Notes under the pieces: model-generated
What the model saw: only the letters and a program-made list of their open reading frames with translations
Told to the model about the DNA's origin: nothing
The model's database searches: none
Made by a program: the position numbers and the translations under genes
In this document: in pieces, positions 27,894 through 36,877 of the stretch
Numbering within the stretch: the stretch's first letter is position 1
Layout: each line of letters begins with the position of its first letter
NCBI RefSeq assembly: GCF_001945395.1
Contig: NZ_MSXV01000044.1
Span: forward strand, 23,720 to 76,302
Reading direction: 5' to 3'
From: Pseudomonas sp. PA15(2017)
Lineage (GTDB): Bacteria; Pseudomonadota; Gammaproteobacteria; Pseudomonadales; Pseudomonadaceae
DNA: 52,583 bases

Positions 27894-28256
27894 ATGGAGC
27901 GCATTCCGATTTTGCGAATGGGTGAGTTCCTGCTGGTGACCATCCAGGTCGACATGCACGACCAGCTGGCCCTGACCCTGCAGGACGACCTCGCCGAACT
28001 GATCAGCAAGACCTCGGCCCGCGGCGTGTTGATCGACATCTCCGCGCTGGACATGGTCGACTCGTTCATTGGCCGGATGATCGGCACCATCTCCGGCCTG
28101 TCGCGCATCATGGATGCCGAGACCATGCTGGTCGGCATGCAGCCGGCGGTGGCCATCACCCTGGTGGAGCTGGGCATGACCTTGCCGGGCGTCAGCACCG
28201 CGCTGGATGTCGAGCGCGGCATGCAGCGACTGCGTGAGCGAGTGGCGCGGCGATGA
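27894..28256 (+). CDS. rsbS: Stressosome core RsbS-type STAS protein
   Basis: 120 aa, a single STAS domain. The phospho-switch motif is GVLIDISALDMVDSFIGRMI; Ser57 (VDS) is the counterpart of Ser59 of B. subtilis RsbS, the RsbT target. Length is normal for RsbS. In the known system RsbS and RsbR co-assemble, and phosphorylation by RsbT releases RsbT. It starts 4 bp after rsbR, and its last 4 bp overlap the rsbT start (ATGA). Confidence 0.94.
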   Translation: MERIPILRMGEFLLVTIQVDMHDQLALTLQDDLAELISKTSARGVLIDISALDMVDSFIGRMIGTISGLSRIMDAETMLVGMQPAVAITLVELGMTLPGVSTALDVERGMQRLRERVARR

Positions 28257-28657
28257 TCGTACGCAGCAGTGGTACCCAGCCGATCATCATCGAGCAGGAC
28301 GTGGTGCTGGCCCGCCAGACCACCCGCAAGCTGGCCACCGAATGCGGCATGCGGCTGATCGACCTGACCAAGCTGGTCACCGCAGTCAGTGAGTTGGCGC
28401 GCAACACCATGGTCTATGGCGGCGGCGGTGACATGGACTGGCAGGTGCTCGATGACAGTACGCGGGTCGGCCTGCGCCTGACCTTTCGCGACGAGGGGCC
28501 GGGCATCCCTGACCTCAAGCTGGCGATGACCGATGGCTGGACCTCGGGCAACGGCCTGGGCCTCGGCCTGACCGGCGCCAAGCGCCTGGTCGACGAATTC
28601 GAACTGGACACCGAGCCAGGCAAAGGCACCAGGATCACGATCACCCGATGGACATGA
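28253..28657 (+). CDS. rsbT: RsbT-type serine kinase (stressosome switch)
   Basis: 134 aa GHKL ATPase-fold kinase. The N box is LVTAVSELARNTMVYGGGG and the G1 box FRDEGPGIPDLKLAMTDGW. The Gly-rich lid is TSGNGLGLGLTGAKRLVDEF, followed by the GKGT motif. It phosphorylates RsbS and RsbR and then leaves the complex to act on a partner. In Bacillus that partner is RsbU; no RsbU or sigma-B is encoded here, so its output is probably the kinase genes downstream, an inference. It overlaps rsbS by 4 bp and the next gene by 10 bp. Confidence 0.94.
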   Translation: MIVRSSGTQPIIIEQDVVLARQTTRKLATECGMRLIDLTKLVTAVSELARNTMVYGGGGDMDWQVLDDSTRVGLRLTFRDEGPGIPDLKLAMTDGWTSGNGLGLGLTGAKRLVDEFELDTEPGKGTRITITRWT

Positions 28658-29664
28658 GCATCAACGGCAGCGTCACCCAGGTGCTGCCCATCGACGACGA
28701 CAGCCAGGTCGGCCACGCCCGACGCACCGCGCAGAAGCTGGCCGAAGGGCAGGGCTTCGACGCCTCCGATGCCGGGCGGGTGGCGCTCGTGGCCACGGAG
28801 CTGGCCAGCAACCTGCTCAAGCATGCCGGTCGTGGCGAGCTGCACCTGCGCGTTTTGCCGCGCGGCAACGGCGCCGGGGTGGAAATCGTCGCCGTGGATC
28901 GCGCCGCCGGCTTCGACCTCGATGCCTGCCTGACCGACGGCTATTCCACCGGTGGCACACAGGGCATTGGTCTCGGCGCGATCAGCCGTCAGGCTGAGGT
29001 CTTCGACGCTTACGCCGATGCTCGTGGCGCCGTGTTGCTGGCGCGCGTCTATCCACGTTCGGCCAAGAAGCCCGACCTGCCGTTCGGTGTCAGCCAGCAT
29101 GCGCTCAACGGTGACCCGGCCTGTGGCGACGGCTGGCATGTGGCGATCAACGAGCAGGGCATCAGCGCGCTGGTGGTCGACGGGCTGGGCCACGGTGAAG
29201 AAGCGCAGCAGGCTGCCGAGGTCTGTACGCAAGCCTTCTGCCAGGGACCGTTCAATGATCCGCTGCTGTTGATCGACGGCCTGCACCGCGTCATGCATGG
29301 CACCCGCGGCGGCGCCGTGGCCATCGCCCAGGCCCAGCCCGACAGCGGCCATTTGCGCTTCGTCGGCATCGGCAACATCGCCGCCAGCCTGATCGGCGCC
29401 GGCAAGTCCCGCGGCCTGGCCTCGCATCCCGGCGTCGTCGGCGGCCAGTACCGCAAGGCGCAGCCGTTCGATTTCGAGCAAGTGACCGGGCAACTGCTGA
29501 TCCTGCACAGCGATGGCCTGCAGTCGCGCTGGAACCTGAACGATTACCCGGGCCTGGCCTATCGTCATCCGGCGGTGATCGCCGCCGTGCTGCACCGGGA
29601 TTTCTGCCGCGGCCGTGACGATGTCACGGTCGTGGTCATCGCGTTGGAGGCCGTCCATGGCTGA
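28648..29664 (+). CDS. HATPase + RsbX/SpoIIE-type phosphatase fusion
   Basis: 338 aa in two parts. Residues 1-135 are a second GHKL ATPase domain of the RsbT/RsbW kind (ALVATELASNLLKHAGRGEL, then QGIGLGAISRQAEVFDAY). Residues about 145-338 are a PP2C/SpoIIE-type phosphatase domain of the RsbX kind with ISALVVDGLGHGEEA (metal-binding Asp), the GGAVAIAQAQ strand and the final GRDDVTVVVI. RsbX dephosphorylates RsbS and RsbR to reset the stressosome; B. subtilis RsbX is a stand-alone phosphatase, so the extra ATPase half is a distinguishing trait. It overlaps rsbT and the next kinase gene (8 bp). Confidence 0.9.
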   Translation: MDMSINGSVTQVLPIDDDSQVGHARRTAQKLAEGQGFDASDAGRVALVATELASNLLKHAGRGELHLRVLPRGNGAGVEIVAVDRAAGFDLDACLTDGYSTGGTQGIGLGAISRQAEVFDAYADARGAVLLARVYPRSAKKPDLPFGVSQHALNGDPACGDGWHVAINEQGISALVVDGLGHGEEAQQAAEVCTQAFCQGPFNDPLLLIDGLHRVMHGTRGGAVAIAQAQPDSGHLRFVGIGNIAASLIGAGKSRGLASHPGVVGGQYRKAQPFDFEQVTGQLLILHSDGLQSRWNLNDYPGLAYRHPAVIAAVLHRDFCRGRDDVTVVVIALEAVHG

Positions 29665-30532
29665 ACCCGAAGACCTCAGCCACGCCGAGCAGGCCGCGCT
29701 GATCGCCCAGTTGCGCAGCGAAAGTGCCGCGCTGCGCGAAGAACTCGAGGAAACCAATCAGGGCGTACTGGCCCTGTACGCCGAGCTCGACAACCAGGCC
29801 GATGAGCTGCGCCAGGCATCGGACCTCAAGAGCCGTTTCCTGTCCTACATGAGCCATGAGTTCCGCGCCCCGCTGGGCTCGATCCTGAGCATCACCAGCT
29901 TGCTCAGCGACGAGCTCGATGGCCCGCTGAGCCCCGAGCAGCATCGCCAGGTCGCTTTCGTCAGCACGGCGGCGCGCGAACTCAGCGACATGGTCGACGA
30001 CCTGCTCGACCTCGCCAAGATCGAGGCGGGGCGCATCAGCATCTCGCCGGCCTGGTTCGACATGCTCGACCTGTTCTCGGCGCTGCGCGGCATGTTTCGA
30101 CCCATAGTCGATGCCCGCGCGGTGGACCTGATCTTCGAAGAACCGGTCGGCCTGCCGAGGCTGTACACCGACGACAAGAAACTCGCGCAGATCCTGCGCA
30201 ATTTCATCTCCAACTCGTTGAAGTTCACCGCCCGCGGTGAAGTAAGGGTGTCGGCGCGCCTGGAAGGCAGTGATCGGATACATTTCGCGGTCAGCGACAC
30301 CGGTATCGGCATCGCCCCCGAACTGCACGACGCTCTGTTCGAGGACTTCTCGCAGATCGACTCGCCGCTGCAGAAACGCCTGCGCGGCACCGGCCTGGGC
30401 TTGTCGCTGTGCAAGCGCTTCGCGGCGCTGCTCGGTGGCGAAGTGGGCGTGCAGAGCGAGCCGGGTGTCGGTTCGGTGTTCTCGGTGATCATCCCGCTGG
30501 CCATCACCACCGAGGTAGCCGATGAACACTGA
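29657..30532 (+). CDS. Cytosolic sensor histidine kinase of the stressosome operon
   Basis: 291 aa from ATG 29657, inside the end of the phosphatase gene. The N-terminal 60 residues form a coiled coil (LRSESAALREELEETNQGVL). The HisKA H box is YMSHEFRAPLGSILSI (His67), the N box QILRNFISNSLKFTARG, and the G boxes DTGIGIA and GTGLGLSLCKRF. There is no membrane segment and no PAS or GAF domain, so input must come through protein contact, plausibly with the Rsb proteins. It overlaps the next gene by 11 bp, whose first domain is a receiver. This suggests a direct phosphotransfer pair. Confidence 0.92.
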   Translation: MAEPEDLSHAEQAALIAQLRSESAALREELEETNQGVLALYAELDNQADELRQASDLKSRFLSYMSHEFRAPLGSILSITSLLSDELDGPLSPEQHRQVAFVSTAARELSDMVDDLLDLAKIEAGRISISPAWFDMLDLFSALRGMFRPIVDARAVDLIFEEPVGLPRLYTDDKKLAQILRNFISNSLKFTARGEVRVSARLEGSDRIHFAVSDTGIGIAPELHDALFEDFSQIDSPLQKRLRGTGLGLSLCKRFAALLGGEVGVQSEPGVGSVFSVIIPLAITTEVADEH

Positions 30533-32456
30533 TAGCCGCGTGCTGATCGTCGACGACAACGCGGCCACCCGCTACGCCCTGCGCCGACGCCTGGAGCGCC
30601 ATGGGTACCAGGTGCTCGAAGCCGGCACCGGTGACGATGGCCTGTCGCTGATTCGCAGCGAGCCGATCGATGCGCTGATTCTGGACGTCAATCTGCCGGA
30701 CATGAGCGGCTTCGACATCGTTCGTACGTTGCGTGCCGAGCCACGTACCGCGCTGCTGCCGGTAATTCACGTATCCGCCGCATCGATTCAGACCGGTGAT
30801 ATCGTCACTGGCCTCGAAGCGGGGGCCGACGCCTACCTGGTGCACCCGGTCGACCCGGACGTGCTGCTGGCCACGCTGCGTACGCTGCTGCGCGTGCGGG
30901 TCACCGAAGATGCCCTGCGCGCCAGCGAGGCGCGCTTTCGGGAGATATTCGTCAACGTCAGCGCGCCCATCGCCGTGCTGGATGCCGACCTGGCAGTGCA
31001 CGAATGCAACCACGCCTTCGCCCAACTGATCGATGGCGACGAGGGCCTGCCCCGGTGCTTCGCCGAAGACCAGGCGAGCATGCTCGACGAACTGCGTGCG
31101 CGGCTGGCAGCAGGTGAGCGCTGGCGCGGTTCGCTGACCATGCAGGTGCGCGGCGAGCCGCGGGAGACGGAGTGGCAGGTGTCGCCCTACAAGGATTCGG
31201 CCCTGAGCCTGGTGTTCGTCGAGGACGTTACCGAGCACCGCCGCCGCGAGCGCCTGCACAAGGCCCAGCTCGACGATGCCACCAGCCAACTGGCCCACGA
31301 GGTGGCCGAGCGTGCGCGCACCGAAGCGCAGCTGCTGCAGATGCAGAAGATGGAGGCGCTGGGCAATCTCACTGGCGGCATCGCCCATGATTTCAACAAC
31401 ATGCTCACCGGCATCATCACCAGCCTGGAGCTGATCCAGAAGCGAGTGGCCGAGCATCGCCTGGACCGCGTGCAGCTGTACACCGACGCGGCCCTCAACT
31501 CGGCGATGAGCGCCGCGGCGCTGACCCATCGCCTGCTGGCCTTCGCCCGCAAGCAGCCCCTGGATAACCGTGCGGTGGACGTCAACGAACGCATCCGCTC
31601 GCTGGAAGAAATGCTGGTGCGTACCATCGGCGAGCAGGTTTCCCTGACCCTGGAGCTCAACGGCAAGCCGTCGATCGCTCTGGTCGACCCCAGCCAGCTG
31701 GAGAGCGCGGTGCTCAACCTGGTGATCAACGCCCGCGATGCGCTGCCCCAGGGCGGCCACATCTGGGTGACGACCTACACTGCCCATTCCTGCGGTGATC
31801 CGAACCTGGCCGATGGCGCCTATATCGCGCTGTCGGTGCGCGACGACGGCACCGGCATCGAGCATGCGCTGATCGACAAGGTGTTCGACCCGTTCTTCAC
31901 CACCAAACCGGTGGGCCAGGGCACCGGCCTGGGGTTGTCGACCATCTACGGGTTCGCCCGTCAGTCCGGGGGGCATGCGGGCATCCGCAGCGCGCCAGGA
32001 CGCGGCACGGAAGTGACCGTCATGCTGCCGGTCAGCAGCGAGCCGCTGCTGGAGCAGGGCAGCGCCGAGCAGTCGAATTACCGCGGTGCCGGCGAGCATG
32101 TGCTGATCGTCGAGGACGTGCCCTCGGTGCGCGTCTTCGTCGCCGAAGTGCTGGAAGAGGCAGGCTATCGCTGCACGCAGGCCGGTGATGTGGAAACCGC
32201 ACTGGTGCATCTGCAGAGCGCTGCGCAGATCGACCTGTTGCTCACCGATGTGGGCCTGCCGCGCATGAATGGCCGCGAACTGGCCGAACGAGCGCGCGCG
32301 CTGCGCCAAAACCTGTCGATCCTGTTCATGACCGGCTACGCCGAAAAGGCCATCAACCGCGAAGTGTTCCTGAGCAGCGGCATGGAGCTGCTTGCCAAGC
32401 CGTTCAAGATGAACGAGCTACTGGAAAAGGTGCGGGTCTCGCTTTCCACACGCTGA
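30522..32456 (+). CDS. Hybrid regulator: REC-PAS-histidine kinase-REC
   Basis: 644 aa. REC1 spans 5-125, with phospho-acceptor Asp55 (LILDVNLPDMSG) and His108 where receivers normally have the conserved Lys (YLVHPVDP). A PAS-like part (about 135-240, RFREIFVNVSAPIAVLDADL) follows, then a coiled coil. The kinase has the H box [15 protein letters not shown] (His289), N box LNLVINARDALPQGG, G boxes DDGTGI and GTGLGLSTIYGF. REC2 is at about 525-644 (LLLTDVGLPRMNG, then LFMTGYAEKA and LLAKPF). No output domain for DNA binding or c-di-GMP is present, so the target is unknown. Last gene of the rsb operon. Confidence 0.93.
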   Translation: MNTDSRVLIVDDNAATRYALRRRLERHGYQVLEAGTGDDGLSLIRSEPIDALILDVNLPDMSGFDIVRTLRAEPRTALLPVIHVSAASIQTGDIVTGLEAGADAYLVHPVDPDVLLATLRTLLRVRVTEDALRASEARFREIFVNVSAPIAVLDADLAVHECNHAFAQLIDGDEGLPRCFAEDQASMLDELRARLAAGERWRGSLTMQVRGEPRETEWQVSPYKDSALSLVFVEDVTEHRRRERLHKAQLDDATSQLAHEVAERARTEAQLLQMQKMEALGNLTGGIAHDFNNMLTGIITSLELIQKRVAEHRLDRVQLYTDAALNSAMSAAALTHRLLAFARKQPLDNRAVDVNERIRSLEEMLVRTIGEQVSLTLELNGKPSIALVDPSQLESAVLNLVINARDALPQGGHIWVTTYTAHSCGDPNLADGAYIALSVRDDGTGIEHALIDKVFDPFFTTKPVGQGTGLGLSTIYGFARQSGGHAGIRSAPGRGTEVTVMLPVSSEPLLEQGSAEQSNYRGAGEHVLIVEDVPSVRVFVAEVLEEAGYRCTQAGDVETALVHLQSAAQIDLLLTDVGLPRMNGRELAERARALRQNLSILFMTGYAEKAINREVFLSSGMELLAKPFKMNELLEKVRVSLSTR

Positions 32457-32459
32457 TCG

Positions 32460-32914
32460 ACGCGCCGGTCGCCTTGTGGCCAGGCAGGTGGCCAATGGCG
32501 ACCTGTCCGCTGAGCCGAATCGGCCGCCGAGTATGCGCGCAACGCCGACGAGCAGACCCAGGAAGGCCGGCAAACGGTTCAGCAGGTGGTGGCGCGTATC
32601 GAGAAGCTGGCCGTGTCCATCGAGGATTCGGCCCACGCCATCGAGTCACTCAAGCATGACAGCGGCAATATCGGCACCGTGCTCGACGTGATCAAGGGCA
32701 CCGCCGAGCAGACCGACCTGCTGGCCCTCAACGCGGCCATCGAGGCAGCGCGGGCTGGTGAGTCGGGTCGCGGATTCGCCGTGGTGGCCGATGAGGTTCG
32801 CGCCCTGGCACGGCGAACCCAGCAGTCAACCGAGGAGACCTCGGCCGCCAGCGTCGATCTGGCGCGCCTGGGGCCGACCTGCAAGCTCAGGTCAACCGCT
32901 TCAAGTTGGCGTGA
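32460..32914 (+). pseudogene. Methyl-accepting chemotaxis protein relic
   Basis: Three pieces of an MCP survive with internal losses and frame changes. A HAMP-end piece reads [17 protein letters not shown] (from about 32464). A signalling-domain piece runs from about 32528 ([20 protein letters not shown]) through [20 protein letters not shown] and [20 protein letters not shown]. In another frame comes the true MCP C-terminus [13 protein letters not shown] and its TGA (32912-32914). The sensor, membrane segments and much of the coiled coil are gone. It directly follows the hybrid regulator (stop 32456), so a deletion joined the ends here. Confidence 0.85.
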
Positions 32915-33084
32915 CACGCCGTCGCTGAGTCGCACAGTGGCGCGCGGGCTCCCGCGCGTTGCCAGCTACGCAGCGCTGCGCCCGGCTGTGAATATAAATG
33001 GTCGGGGCGGTAGAAAAAAACCGCCGGACAGGCTTCAATGGCGCCTCGCTCCGCCTCCTTATCTCTGCCGGCTTGGGTTCTATC

Positions 33085-35547
33085 GTGATATCTGATGACG
33101 CCGAAGCGCTTCGGCAGCGGTTGCACGCGCTCGAGGCAGAGAATGCCGGTCTCAAGGCTCGTCTGGCGGCAGCCAGCGGCGCGAGCCCGGCCTCGGCTGG
33201 CGAAGAACATTTCCAGCAGATCTTCGATCAGGCGCCAGCGGCGATGGCCGTGTTGCGCGGCGACGAGTTGCGCTTCGAATCCGTCAACCCGGCCTACCAG
33301 CGTTTGCTGGGCCTGGGTGACGTGGTCGGCCACCCGGCCCGTGAGGTGCTTAGCGGACGCATGGCGCGGCGCTTCATCGACCTGCTCGAAGAGGCCTACC
33401 GACGCGGCCGTGCGGTACGCGCGCGCAATTTCGAGGTGCCGGGCCGGCCGGGGCAGCAACTGGATTTCAGCTACCAGCCGCAGTTCGATGCCCAAGGGCG
33501 GGTCGAAGGCCTGTTCATTCAGGAAATCGACATCGCCGAGCAGCGCCGCGTCGAGCATGCCTTTGCCCAGGAACGCGAGCGCTACGAGTTCCTGTTCAAC
33601 ACCATGGACGAAGGCTTCTGCGTCATCGAGTTCTTCGACGGCCCCCACGGGCCGCTCAGCGATTATGTACATATCGAAGCCAACCCGGCCTATGCCGAAC
33701 ACGCCGGTATCCGCAACGTGGTCGGCCAGAAGCTGCGCGAGATGGTGGGCGAGGAGGCCGACAGCTGGGTCGAACGCTATGCCCACGTGCTGCACAGCGG
33801 TGAGCCGATTCGCTTCGAGCAGGAGCTGATCGCCACCGGCCGGCACCTGGAGATCAGCGCTTTTCGCGTCGGCCCCGCCAGCCGCAAGCAGGTGGCAGTG
33901 CTGTTCCAGGACATCACCCAGCGCAAGCAGGCCGAGGAGTCGCTGCGCCAGCTCAACGAAACCCTGGAAGCCCGGGTGCGTGATGCCAACGAGGCGCGTC
34001 GCGTACTGGCCGGGGTGGTGGACGGCGCCGACGCACTGATCTTCATCATGGGCTTCGACTATCGCTGGATCGCCATCAATGGCTCGGGCATGCGCGAATA
34101 CGAACGAGTGTTCGGTGCCCGCCCGGAGATCGGCGAGAACCTCCAGGAAGCCCTCAAGGATCAGCCAGAACACCTCGAAGCCGTTCTCGGCCCGTGGCAG
34201 CGGGCGCTGGCTGGTGAAGAGTTCGAGGTGGTGGTGCCGCTCGACACCGAGCAGGGAATTCGCCACTTCGAGATGCATTTCAGCCGCCTGAGCGATACCG
34301 AAGGCCGGCAGATCGGCGCCTACCAGTTCGTCTACGACATCACCGAGCGCCTGCAGGAGCAGGAGCGCCTGCGAGTGGTCGAGGATGCCTTGCGCCAGTC
34401 GCAGAAGATGGAGGCGGTGGGCCAGCTGACCGGCGGCATCGCCCACGATTTCAACAACCTGTTGACCAGCATCAGCGGTTCGCTGGAGCTGCTGCAGATG
34501 CGCCTCGGCCAAGGCCGCCTGGGCGATCTCGACCGTTATGTCAGTGCGGCGCAGAGTGCAGCGCGGCGTGCTGCATCATTGACCCACCGGCTGTTGGCGT
34601 TCTCGCGCCGGCAAACCCTGGACCCCAAGCCAACCAACGTCAATCGCCTGGTCACCGGCATGGAAGAATTGGTGCGCCGCAGCGTCGGCCCGCATATCAC
34701 CACCGAAGTAGTACTGGCTGCGGGGCTGTGGTCGAGCTTCATCGACGGCCCGCAGCTGGAAAACGCCTTGCTCAACCTGTGCCTCAACGCCCGCGATGCC
34801 ATGCCCCAGGGCGGCCGGTTGACCATCGAGACAGCCAACAAGTGGATCGACGACTACGCGGCGCGCGGTCGCAACGTGCCCCCGGGCCAGTACGTGTCGC
34901 TGTGCGTGACGGACACGGGCACCGGTATGAGCGAGGAGGTGATCGAGCACGCCTTCGAGCCGTTCTTCACCACCAAGCCGATAGGCGAGGGTACCGGCCT
35001 GGGGCTGTCGATGGTCTACGGCTTCGTACGCCAGTCCGGCGGCCAGGTGTGTATCTATTCCGAGGTGGGCCAGGGCACCACCATGTGCCTGTACCTGCCG
35101 CGCCTCTACGGCAGTGACGAGGCGGACGCCGAACCGCTCGAGCCGGAAGCCGAGGAGCAGAATGCCGGCCGCGAAACGGTGATGGTCGTCGACGACGAGC
35201 CGGCCATTCGCATGCTGGTCATGGAGGTGCTCGAGGGCTTGGGTTACACCACCCTGGAGGCCGGTGACGGAGCGTCAGGCTTGCGGATTCTGCAGTCGGA
35301 TGTGCGCATCGATCTACTGGTCACCGACGTCGGCCTGCCCGGCGGAATGAACGGCCGACAGCTCGCCGACCTGGCTCGTCTGGAGCGCCCGGAGCTGAAG
35401 GTGCTGTTCATTACCGGCTATGCGGAGAATTCGGTGATCGGCAACGGCCATCTGGAGCCGGGTATGCGCCTGTTGACCAAGCCCTTCACCATGCAGGCGA
35501 TCGCCAACCGTATTCACGAGATGATCGAGGGCGACCGCCAGGCTTGA
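33085..35547 (+). CDS. PAS hybrid histidine kinase with C-terminal receiver
   Basis: About 820 aa from GTG 33085, the point where the typical start ([20 protein letters not shown], coiled coil) begins; an in-frame ATG at 32998 would add 29 odd residues. At least three PAS modules follow: [40 protein letters not shown], and [20 protein letters not shown]. The kinase has [15 protein letters not shown] (His454), N box [15 protein letters not shown], and [12 protein letters not shown]. The receiver has [14 protein letters not shown] and LTKPF. No membrane helices, so it is cytosolic. It is a close relative of the kinases at 30522 and 38032. Its start lies behind the MCP relic, so its original promoter may have been altered. 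Confidence 0.92.
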   Translation: MISDDAEALRQRLHALEAENAGLKARLAAASGASPASAGEEHFQQIFDQAPAAMAVLRGDELRFESVNPAYQRLLGLGDVVGHPAREVLSGRMARRFIDLLEEAYRRGRAVRARNFEVPGRPGQQLDFSYQPQFDAQGRVEGLFIQEIDIAEQRRVEHAFAQERERYEFLFNTMDEGFCVIEFFDGPHGPLSDYVHIEANPAYAEHAGIRNVVGQKLREMVGEEADSWVERYAHVLHSGEPIRFEQELIATGRHLEISAFRVGPASRKQVAVLFQDITQRKQAEESLRQLNETLEARVRDANEARRVLAGVVDGADALIFIMGFDYRWIAINGSGMREYERVFGARPEIGENLQEALKDQPEHLEAVLGPWQRALAGEEFEVVVPLDTEQGIRHFEMHFSRLSDTEGRQIGAYQFVYDITERLQEQERLRVVEDALRQSQKMEAVGQLTGGIAHDFNNLLTSISGSLELLQMRLGQGRLGDLDRYVSAAQSAARRAASLTHRLLAFSRRQTLDPKPTNVNRLVTGMEELVRRSVGPHITTEVVLAAGLWSSFIDGPQLENALLNLCLNARDAMPQGGRLTIETANKWIDDYAARGRNVPPGQYVSLCVTDTGTGMSEEVIEHAFEPFFTTKPIGEGTGLGLSMVYGFVRQSGGQVCIYSEVGQGTTMCLYLPRLYGSDEADAEPLEPEAEEQNAGRETVMVVDDEPAIRMLVMEVLEGLGYTTLEAGDGASGLRILQSDVRIDLLVTDVGLPGGMNGRQLADLARLERPELKVLFITGYAENSVIGNGHLEPGMRLLTKPFTMQAIANRIHEMIEGDRQA

Positions 35548-35565
35548 GCCCAGCGTTGCAAGCGG

Positions 35566-35952
35566 TCAGGCCGGTTCGCCGGAGTTACCTGGAAAGTAGA
35601 GTTCGAGCAGCTTGCGCGCAGATTTCTTGATCGCCTTGTTCAGATCGACGGTCGAGAACCAGCGGCAATCGGCAATTTCGTTCAGCGGGCGCGCGGCCAG
35701 GGTTTCCGGCACCGTGACGCGGAAGACGTGATGGGGACGGCTGTCGAACTCGTGCAGGGCCAGAAACTCCAGCGCCTGGCTGTCCAGCCCGGTTTCTTCG
35801 CACAGCTCGCGCAGCGCCGCCTCGGCCGGCCCCTCATGGGCTTCGATCTTGCCGCCGGGCAGTGTCCATTTCGCGTCGGCCTTGCGCACCAGCAGGACTT
35901 TGCCCTGCTGGTGGCAGATGACGGTGGCGCGGTGTTTGGCGGACTTGATCAT
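35566..35952 (-). CDS. Nudix hydrolase
   Basis: 128 aa. A complete Nudix box GX5EX7REUXEEXGU spans residues 34-56 (start GGKIEAHE, with Arg48, Glu49, Glu52, Glu53, Gly55, Leu56), which binds metal and cleaves X-linked nucleoside diphosphates. The fold context is right (KVLLVRKADAKWTLPGGK before it). The substrate cannot be read from the sequence; the size suggests a small MutT-like enzyme. It is convergent with the hybrid kinase (18 bp between stops). Start ATG 35952 with GGGAAC upstream. Confidence 0.92.
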   Translation of the reverse strand: MIKSAKHRATVICHQQGKVLLVRKADAKWTLPGGKIEAHEGPAEAALRELCEETGLDSQALEFLALHEFDSRPHHVFRVTVPETLAARPLNEIADCRWFSTVDLNKAIKKSARKLLELYFPGNSGEPA

Positions 35953-36204
35953 GGTGTTCCCAGGCCTCGTTTGCAGTGTTCATACAGGGTGCTGGCACGG
36001 CAAAAAGTTCGGACTGTTTTTTCTGATTCAGCCGTCACTTTCCTACCCTGATAATCGCACTGTAGACGCTGCACCAAGAATTTCAGTCACTGCGCCGGCC
36101 GTGTGTCGAATCGATCGCGGCGTTGGCTCGTCAATTTGCTGTTTGGTGTGCCGGGGCCGTTCGCAAAAGTCGCTCTTCGGCCGTCGAGATTGGCGCGAAG
36201 CACT
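35953..36204. other. Intergenic region between Nudix gene and DoxX relic
   Basis: No gene is supported. It contains the upstream region of the Nudix gene. Together with the relic and the following AT-rich part it forms a stretch of about 900 bp without an intact gene. Confidence 0.5.
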
Positions 36205-36480
36205 TCGTTGCCACGGCAGCCGCTTGCGTAGGGCGATCCTGCCGGGCCCTTCGATCATTGGCGCAGTAAAGATGACCGCCAGCAGCCGGGCGAATTGCCC
36301 TTCACCCAGGCTCCACTCCTGGCGAGGAACACCAGCAGCACCGCCAGTACCCGTAGCGTGGTCAGTCGGCCGAGCGGATCCTCGATCCAAGCCCGGCCTG
36401 GAGGTTGCACGCCATGCACGAGCAGCAGCGAGAGACGGCCGGTCGTGCGCAGGAACAGCAGCGCCCAGTCGTTGATAGGG
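36205..36480 (-). pseudogene. DoxX-family membrane protein relic
   Basis: On the minus strand one frame reads PINDWALLFLRTTGRLSLLL, VHGVQPPGRAWIEDPLGRL, then LRVLAVLLVFLAR. The next frame continues RQEWSLGEGQFARLLAVIFT, IEGPGRIALRKR. Together these match the order of DoxX-type proteins (LRTTG, VHG, RIEDPLG, then WSLxEGQFxWLL and GPGR). The central part is missing and a frameshift separates the halves, so the gene is dead. A REP-type repeat sits at its 5' side. Confidence 0.7.
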
Positions 36481-36877
36481 GCGGCAACGACAAGGCAGAA
36501 GCGGACAGCGTTGCTTCACCCGCTCCCACAGATAATCACCCGTCGACCCCAAGGGAACGATCGGCCGCTCCTGCCCCACTTAGCCGTCAAAGTTGACGAA
36601 CCTGGGCTTGAAGATTATGAGCGGGTTCTAACAGGATTGGATATGCGGTCTATTATTAAAAACTGTACATCTTTGATGACTGTACAGGCTAATCGATAGT
36701 GGGCGGTATACAGTGGCTGATAGCTGCGTTGGGGATATTCGCGAACAATAAATGCGCCACGGTGATGATTATGCAGTGTTCTCTTCTGTATAAATCGTAG
36801 GCGCGATGGCTTGCTATCCACTGCTAATCAACTGGTTGCTAAATGCCAGGCCCGCTAGCAAGCCTGGCATACACCAC
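36481..36877. other. Gene-free stretch with REP-type repeat
   Basis: 36519-36569 repeats the REP-with-flank sequence found at 18824-18873 (CCCGCTCCCACAGATAATCA, ending GGCCGCT). 36580-36800 is AT-rich and contains two direct copies of ACTGTACA about 17 bp apart (36660-36687). No ORF is convincing. Confidence 0.55.

Noticed and set aside
32586..33095. 169-codon plus frame as an intact short MCP
   Set aside because: No sensor or membrane segment, and its C-terminal third is out of frame relative to the true MCP end, so it is a relic.
36043..36579. 178-codon minus frame
   Set aside because: Only its middle (EWSLGEGQFARLL) matches a family; the rest is out of frame. Explained as a DoxX relic instead.
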